DNA of 34,273 bases from Caulobacteraceae bacterium (GTDB taxonomy: Bacteria; Pseudomonadota; Alphaproteobacteria; Caulobacterales; Caulobacteraceae): the NCBI GenBank assembly GCA_025359665.1, contig JANYFU010000043.1, positions 1-34,273 on the forward strand, written 5' to 3'. Positions 29,604 through 34,273 of the stretch are shown piece by piece. Below the pieces are notes generated by a model. It searched no databases. It was given only the letters and a program-made list of their open reading frames with translations, and was not told the DNA's origin. Every line of letters starts with the position of its first letter. Positions within the stretch are counted from its first letter, which is position 1. A program made the translations under genes and the position numbers.

Positions 29604-30866
29604 CTAAGCGGAGGCGGCGCCGCTTTTTTTCTCGGCGTAGATCATCAGCGGCTGGCCGCGGCCTTCGACCACCTCGGTGTTGACGACCACCTCCTCGACG
29701 CCCTGAAGCGTCGGAAGATCGAACATGGTTTCAAGCAGGATGGCTTCGAGAATCGATCGCAGGCCGCGCGCGCCCGTCTTGCGCAATATGGCTTTTCGAG
29801 CCACGGCGCGCAGAGCGTCTTCAGTGAAGGCGAGGCCGACGTTCTCCATCTCGAACAGGCGCTGGTATTGTTTCACCAGCGCGTTCTTGGGCTCGGTGAG
29901 GATTCTGACCAGCGCCGCCTCATCGAGATCATCGAGGGTGGCGATCACCGGCAGACGGCCGATGAATTCCGGAATCAGGCCAAAACGCTGCAGATCGTCG
30001 GGCTCAACCTGACGCAGCACCTCGCCGGTGCGCCGATCGTCCGGATCGGCGACCTTGGCCGAGAAGCCGATCGATGTGCCCTTGCCGCGGCTGGAAATGA
30101 TCTTTTCCAGGCCGGCGAAGGCGCCGCCGCAGATGAACAGCATATTGGTCGTGTCGACCTGCAGAAACTCTTGCTGAGGATGTTTGCGGCCACCTTGGGG
30201 GGGCACGGAGGCGACGGTGCCCTCCATGATCTTCAGCAGCGCCTGCTGGACCCCTTCGCCCGAAACGTCGCGGGTGATCGAGGGGTTGTCGGACTTGCGG
30301 CTGATCTTGTCGACCTCGTCGATATAGACAATGCCGCGCTGAGCGCGCTCGACGTTGTAGTCTGCCGCCTGGAGCAGCTTGAGGATGATGTTTTCCACAT
30401 CCTCGCCCACATAACCGGCTTCTGTCAGCGTGGTGGCGTCGGCCATGGTGAAGGGCACGTCGATGATTCGGGCCAGGGTCTGGGCCAGTAGTGTCTTGCC
30501 GACACCGGTGGGACCCACCAGTAGGATGTTGGATTTGGCCAGTTCGACGTCGTTGTTTTTCTGAGCGTGGTTCAGGCGCTTGTAGTGATTGTGGACCGCG
30601 ACTGAGAGAACCTTTTTTGCGTGTTCTTGACCGATCACGTAGTCATCGAGCACATCACGGATTTCACGCGGCGTGGGCACGCCATCTTTTGATTTTACAA
30701 ACGCGATCTTGTGCTCTTCGCGGATGATATCCATGCACAATTCAACGCATTCATCGCAGATGAACACCGTTGGCCCCGCGATAAGCTTGCGGACCTCATG
30801 TTGGCTCTTGCCACAGAAAGAACAATACAAAGTGCTCTTACTGTCGCCGCTGGCGGCTTTCGTCAT
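29604..30866 (-). CDS. clpX: ClpX, ATPase subunit of ClpXP protease
   Basis: A 420-aa AAA+ unfoldase that recognises substrates and feeds them to ClpP; essential for cell-cycle protein turnover in Caulobacter. The N-terminal zinc domain has Cys15/18/37/40 (CSFCGK and CDEC). Walker A is GPTGVGKT, pore loop 1 is GYVGED, Walker B is VYIDEVDKI, the RKH pore loop is present ([10 protein letters not shown]), and the ClpP-docking IGF loop is IGFSAKV. Length matches the family. The ATG has GGA-rich sequence 10-14 nt upstream. matB follows after 22 bp; the cicA-like gene is divergent upstream. Confidence 0.98.
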   Translation of the reverse strand: MTKAASGDSKSTLYCSFCGKSQHEVRKLIAGPTVFICDECVELCMDIIREEHKIAFVKSKDGVPTPREIRDVLDDYVIGQEHAKKVLSVAVHNHYKRLNHAQKNNDVELAKSNILLVGPTGVGKTLLAQTLARIIDVPFTMADATTLTEAGYVGEDVENIILKLLQAADYNVERAQRGIVYIDEVDKISRKSDNPSITRDVSGEGVQQALLKIMEGTVASVPPQGGRKHPQQEFLQVDTTNMLFICGGAFAGLEKIISSRGKGTSIGFSAKVADPDDRRTGEVLRQVEPDDLQRFGLIPEFIGRLPVIATLDDLDEAALVRILTEPKNALVKQYQRLFEMENVGLAFTEDALRAVARKAILRKTGARGLRSILEAILLETMFDLPTLQGVEEVVVNTEVVEGRGQPLMIYAEKKSGAASA

Positions 30867-31079
30867 CGTCTGTTCTCACTTTCCGAGGACCGCGGCGCGG
30901 GTCGGATAAAACGCGTCGCCGATCTTCAGCGACACCCGGCCCCGCACTCCCGGCGTCGTGGGACTAACTTTCTCTCATCCGACGCCCGATCACAAGCCTG
31001 TCGACCCCAGCGAGTTGCTTAACGGGTCCACGTGTCGCATTTGGAGCGCGAATTCCGGCGCCGGAGAGTCGAAATAGGG

Positions 31080-31712
31080 ATGAACCTCGCCGTCCGCCAC
31101 CCCGAGGCTCCGCTCCGTCCGATCGTGGCCTTCGATTTCGATGGCACCCTGACCTGCCGAGACAGTTTTGTAGCCTTTTTGACCTGGCGCGCGGGTTTCG
31201 CGGGCTTCGCCGCGGGCCTGGCCCGCCTGGCGCCCGATTTCATTGCCTACGGCGGGACACGTGATCGGGGCGCGCTCAAGGCGGCGCTGGTGAGCCGCTT
31301 TCTAGGCGGCCTGAGCCGGGAGAGCCTGGAAGAAGATGCCCGGCGTTTCAGCTCGGCGGTCTTCGATGACCTGATTCGGCCAGACGCCCTGGGTTGCTGG
31401 CGCGATTGGCAGGCCCGAGACGCTCGCGTTGTCATCGTAACCGCCTCGCCCGAAATCCTGGTCGCGCCCTTCGCCAGGGCTTTGGGGGCAGAGATATTGA
31501 TCGGCACGCGCCTCGCCTTCGACGCGCGGGATCGTTTAACCGGAGCCCTTGAGGGGCCAAACTGCCGGGGGGCCGAGAAGGTGATCCGCCTGCGCGCGCA
31601 GCTGGGCGACGACGTCAAACTGAAAGCCGCCTATGGCGATACCGCCGGAGATCGTGAGATGCTGGCCATGGCCGAAATCCCCGGCTTCAAGGTCTTCACC
31701 GCCCGTCCATGA
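31080..31712 (+). CDS. cicA: CicA-like HAD-family (PSPase-type) phosphatase
   Basis: A roughly 210-aa HAD superfamily phosphotransferase. Motif I is AFDFDGTLT (nucleophile and acid Asp), motif II VIVTASPE, motif III Lys in GAEKVIRL, and motif IV AYGDTAGDREML. This pattern is HAD-IB, as in phosphoserine-phosphatase relatives. In Caulobacter the gene between clpP and clpX is cicA, an HAD-like gene whose dosage affects growth and shape (from memory), so I transfer the symbol by family and position. The start is uncertain: ATG 31080 with GGAGAG 11 nt upstream is preferred; the track uses a GTG at 31032. Its stop overlaps the next ATG (ATGA). Confidence 0.83.
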   Translation: MNLAVRHPEAPLRPIVAFDFDGTLTCRDSFVAFLTWRAGFAGFAAGLARLAPDFIAYGGTRDRGALKAALVSRFLGGLSRESLEEDARRFSSAVFDDLIRPDALGCWRDWQARDARVVIVTASPEILVAPFARALGAEILIGTRLAFDARDRLTGALEGPNCRGAEKVIRLRAQLGDDVKLKAAYGDTAGDREMLAMAEIPGFKVFTARP

Positions 31713-31966
31713 AACACGCCGGCCCAACCGCCCTCGACGCCCTGGAACCTCTGCTGCTGCGGCTGCGCGGCATCAGCGAGATTCGAGAGAAGACCCGGGG
31801 CGTGTTTTATCTGAAGTCCCGGGCCTTCCTGCATTTTCACGAGGACCCAACCGGCCTCTACGCCGACATCCGGCCGCCGGAGGCGAACGACTTCGTTCGC
31901 TTGAAGGTCGATGCGGACGAACAGCGGGATGATCTGCTGGCCCGCGTCCAGGAGACCGTGCGCTAG
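31709..31966 (+). CDS. Conserved small protein, partner of cicA
   Basis: An 85-aa soluble protein that I do not recognise as a named family. It begins [22 protein letters not shown], continues with [34 protein letters not shown], and ends with an acidic/basic helix ([15 protein letters not shown]). The [16 protein letters not shown] stretch looks like a small alpha/beta domain, reminiscent of YjbR/CyaY-like folds, but this is only impression. Its ATG overlaps the cicA stop by 4 nt, indicating coupled translation. Its stop codon shares the sequence CTAG with the convergent clpP stop. Confidence 0.8.
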   Translation: MKHAGPTALDALEPLLLRLRGISEIREKTRGVFYLKSRAFLHFHEDPTGLYADIRPPEANDFVRLKVDADEQRDDLLARVQETVR

Positions 31967-32592
31967 GCCGAAGCCGCTTCGGACGAGGCGCGGGTTTCGT
32001 GGATTTGGTCGATGATGCCCCAACTCTTGGCTTCTTCGGCGTCCATGAAATGGTCGCGATCGAGGGTGCGCTCCACATCCTCATAGGTGCGGCCGCAATG
32101 CTTGGCGTAGAGTTCGTTCAGGCGCCGCTTGGTCTTCAGGATATCTTCGGCGTGCCGTTCGATATCCGACGCCTTGCCGGAGAAGCCGCCGGAGGGCTGG
32201 TGCAGCATGATCCGGGCGTTGGGCAGAGCTACCCGCAGGCCGGGTTCGCCGGCCATCAGCAGGAACGAACCCATTGAGGCGGCCATGCCCATGCAGGTCG
32301 TCGCGACCGGGCAGCGGATATATTGCATGGTGTCGTAGATCGCCAAGCCGGAGGAAACCACCCCGCCCGGCGAGTTGATGTACATGTCGATCTGCTTCTT
32401 GGGGAATTCGGACTCCAGATAGAGCAGCTGGGCGCAGATCAGCGCCGACATGCCGTCTTCAACCGGTCCATTGAGAAAAATCACCCGTTCCCGCAACAGG
32501 CGCGAGAAAATATCGAACGCGCGCTCTCCGCGGCTCGATTGCTCGACCACCATGGGCACGAGGTTCAGGGACGTGGTGTAGGAATCGGTCAT
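31963..32592 (-). CDS. clpP: ATP-dependent Clp protease proteolytic subunit
   Basis: A 209-aa serine protease that forms the 14-subunit barrel used by ClpX and ClpA. The catalytic triad is Ser106 (GMAASMGS), His131 (MLHQPSGG) and Asp180 (LDRDHFMD), each exactly nine residues beyond mature E. coli numbering. A short N-terminal propeptide precedes [18 protein letters not shown]. The track's first codon is a TTG at 32598; I choose the ATG at 32592 ([13 protein letters not shown]). It is 70 bp downstream of tig on the same strand. Confidence 0.98.
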   Translation of the reverse strand: MTDSYTTSLNLVPMVVEQSSRGERAFDIFSRLLRERVIFLNGPVEDGMSALICAQLLYLESEFPKKQIDMYINSPGGVVSSGLAIYDTMQYIRCPVATTCMGMAASMGSFLLMAGEPGLRVALPNARIMLHQPSGGFSGKASDIERHAEDILKTKRRLNELYAKHCGRTYEDVERTLDRDHFMDAEEAKSWGIIDQIHETRASSEAASA

Positions 32593-32662
32593 GATCAAGG
32601 TCGCCTTTCGCTAAGCTCTTGATATCGTCGCGCGCCCGCCAAGGCGCAAGAAGACAATCCCC

Positions 32663-34183
32663 CTACTCTGTGACGGCCTTCGGTTTTTTCACCTTGGTCG
32701 CCTTTGGCGCGGGCTCGGCCGCCGGTTCATCGGCGGCGACCGTTTCGACGTCGGCCGCGACTTTGGGCTTGGCGGCCTTCCGCTTTTTGGGAGCGGGAGC
32801 TTCCTCTGCAGGCGCTTCCGCCTCTCCGGCGCCATAGCCCTCGGGCAGATCATCCTCGCGCAGAAGCTCATCCTTGGACACCGCCCGCTCCGTCACCGAC
32901 GCGCGTTCGACGATCAGGTCCACGACCTTTTCCTCATACAGCGGCGCGCGCATCTGAGCCTGTATGTCAGGATTGCGGCGCAGCAGGTCGAAAATCTCCT
33001 GGGCCTGAGCGCCATAGCGCATGGCCTCGGCGCGCATGGCGTCGCCAAGTTCCGCCTCGGTGACCAGAACATTTTCACGGCGACCGATCTCGGCCAGGAC
33101 CAGGCCCAGGCGAACCCTGCGTTCGGCGATCTGGCGATATTCGGCCCGCAGATCGTCGTCCGACTTGCCAGCGTCTTCGGGCGAGGTCTCGCCTTCGGTC
33201 CGGTCCTTTTCCACCTGCGCCCAGATGCCGTCGAATTCGGCCGACACCATGCGCGGCGGCAAGGGAATGTCGTGACCGGTGTCCAGCACATCCAACAGCG
33301 CGCGCTTGAGCTTGAAGCGGGAAGCCGACACGAACTGGCGGTCGAGGTTCTCGCGCAGGGCGGCTTTCAGAGCTTCCAGATCGGCCAAGCCCAGGCGCTC
33401 GGCCAGGGCGTCGTCGGCCTCGGCGGCCTTGGGCGCGCGAACTTCCTTGACGGTCACGGCGAACACCGCCGCCTTCCCTTTGAGTTCATCGGCCTGATAG
33501 TCGTCCGGGAAGGTGACATTGACGCTGAGTTCATCGCCGGGCTTGGCGCCGATCAATTGCGCTTCGAACCCCGGAATGAACTGGCCTGAACCGATCACCA
33601 GTTCGGCGTCGGTGGCGGCGCCGCCCGCGAACGCGACATCGTCGATCGTACCCACGAAATCCATGACAACCTGATCGCCATCCTGCGCGACGGCGTCTCC
33701 ACCCTCGCGGATTTCGAAGGTGCGGTTCTGCGTGACCACTTCGGCCAGCGCCGTTTCCAGCTCCTCGTCGGTGGAGCGATAGACCAGCCGTTCGAGCGAC
33801 AACGTCGAGACATCGACCGGCTCGAAGTCAGGCATAACCTCGACCTCGATATCATAGGCCAGGTCGACGCCGCCGGCGATCACCGCTTCCATGTCGGATA
33901 CCGGCTTCATTTCCGGGCGCGAGGCGACACGTAGCTGATTGTCGGACAGCACCTGTTGCGAGGTCTCGTTCAGGGTCTTCTCGACCACCTCGCTCATCAG
34001 GGCCTTGCCATATAGGCGGCGAACGTGGGCCTGAGGCACCTTGCCGGGCCGGAAGCCCTTGAGTTTCAAGGTGGGCAGGATTTCGGCGATCCTAACATCC
34101 AGCGCGGCGCCCAGTTCGGCGGCCGGCACTGTCACGCCATAGCTGCGGCTCAGACCTTCGCCAGGCTTTTCAACAACTTGCAT
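32663..34183 (-). CDS. tig: Trigger factor
   Basis: A 506-aa ribosome-associated chaperone and prolyl isomerase. The N-terminal ribosome-docking signature is [20 protein letters not shown]; the FKBP-like PPIase domain spans about residues 150-245 ([21 protein letters not shown]...[17 protein letters not shown]), and the C-terminal helical chaperone domain follows. It is about 70 residues longer than the E. coli protein because of an Ala/Pro/Lys-rich tail ([16 protein letters not shown]...[10 protein letters not shown]). The ATG at 34183 ([13 protein letters not shown]) is the family start; the track adds 12 residues. It starts 43 bp from an upstream terminator and is followed by clpP, a common arrangement. 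Confidence 0.97.
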   Translation of the reverse strand: MQVVEKPGEGLSRSYGVTVPAAELGAALDVRIAEILPTLKLKGFRPGKVPQAHVRRLYGKALMSEVVEKTLNETSQQVLSDNQLRVASRPEMKPVSDMEAVIAGGVDLAYDIEVEVMPDFEPVDVSTLSLERLVYRSTDEELETALAEVVTQNRTFEIREGGDAVAQDGDQVVMDFVGTIDDVAFAGGAATDAELVIGSGQFIPGFEAQLIGAKPGDELSVNVTFPDDYQADELKGKAAVFAVTVKEVRAPKAAEADDALAERLGLADLEALKAALRENLDRQFVSASRFKLKRALLDVLDTGHDIPLPPRMVSAEFDGIWAQVEKDRTEGETSPEDAGKSDDDLRAEYRQIAERRVRLGLVLAEIGRRENVLVTEAELGDAMRAEAMRYGAQAQEIFDLLRRNPDIQAQMRAPLYEEKVVDLIVERASVTERAVSKDELLREDDLPEGYGAGEAEAPAEEAPAPKKRKAAKPKVAADVETVAADEPAAEPAPKATKVKKPKAVTE

Positions 34184-34225
34184 CAACGTGTCCCGAGTTT
34201 GCGGCGCAGGCCCAGCCAAGCGCCC

Positions 34226-34264
34226 AATAAAAAGCCGCCACCAAGAACCGTCCTGGCCGGCGGC
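34226..34264 (-). terminator. Intrinsic terminator upstream of tig
   Basis: On the minus strand GCCGCC-GG-CCAGGA-CGGT-TCTTGG-T-GGCGGC forms a long hairpin with one G-U pair and a small internal bulge, followed by TTTTTATT. It presumably ends a minus-strand gene beyond the window edge. It leaves only about 43 bp for any separate tig promoter. Confidence 0.8.
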
Positions 34265-34273
34265 GCGAAACGA

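Noticed and set aside
30867-31079. Promoter or small RNA in the clpX-cicA divergent gap
   Set aside because: It must contain promoters for both genes, but I found no convincing box pairs, no T-tract hairpin and no RNA fold worth naming.
32593-32662. Heat-shock-like promoter before clpP (CTTGCG followed by GATATC)
   Set aside because: Both boxes match poorly and the spacing is ambiguous; not enough to list as a feature.

Overview
This GC-rich window looks like a chromosomal core segment of an alphaproteobacterium of the Caulobacterales (Caulobacter/Phenylobacterium type). Reasons: the order tig, clpP, cicA-like gene, clpX, lon next to a complete 14-gene nuo operon and then birA, coaX, rnj, mce, DUF1467, proS; a 799-residue Lon whose active-site Ser falls at residue 674; and a CoaX starting [12 protein letters not shown], as I remember it from Caulobacter. 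I cannot assign a species. No phage, transposon, CRISPR array or integrase was seen.

Layout. Nearly everything is on the minus strand, so it reads from high to low coordinates. (1) 34.2-25.4 kb is a protein quality-control block: trigger factor (tig), clpP, then two plus-strand genes (a cicA-like HAD phosphatase and an 85-aa protein), clpX, a malonyl-CoA synthetase (matB), lon and tRNA-Val(TAC). (2) 25.3-22.9 kb is a small mixed block: a secreted metallo-beta-lactamase-fold hydrolase and an EthD-like protein on the plus strand, a secreted cyclophilin on the minus strand, and tRNA-Asp(GTC) on the plus strand. (3) 22.7-7.8 kb is the nuoABCDEFGHIJKLMN operon for proton-pumping NADH:quinone oxidoreductase. 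Two extra small membrane-associated genes lie inside it: a 2-TM protein between nuoE and nuoF, and a short lipoprotein between nuoH and nuoI. Both have stop/start overlaps with the gene upstream. (4) 7.8-4.8 kb holds an AraC-type regulator and a divergent DUF885 protein with a Tat-like signal; they sit between nuoN and birA and look like an accessory insertion. (5) 4.8-0 kb is a housekeeping run: birA, coaX, rnj, mce, a DUF1467 membrane protein and the 5' part of proS.

How it works together: Trigger factor, ClpXP and Lon cover nascent-chain folding and regulated proteolysis. The nuo operon supplies the main respiratory proton pump. BirA, CoaX, Mce and MatB all touch CoA or biotin metabolism (biotinylation of carboxylases, CoA synthesis, methylmalonyl-CoA and malonyl-CoA). 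Many ORF-track starts are 5' over-extensions; starts were corrected using stop/start overlaps, Shine-Dalgarno sites and family N-termini.

No clearly new multi-gene system is visible. The best candidates for something undescribed are the two small proteins inside the nuo operon, the 85-aa partner of cicA, and the structured lon leader with an unexplained plus-strand terminator. No stretch over 300 bp lacks a gene; the longest gap is the 240-bp region between the DUF885 gene and the araC-type gene.
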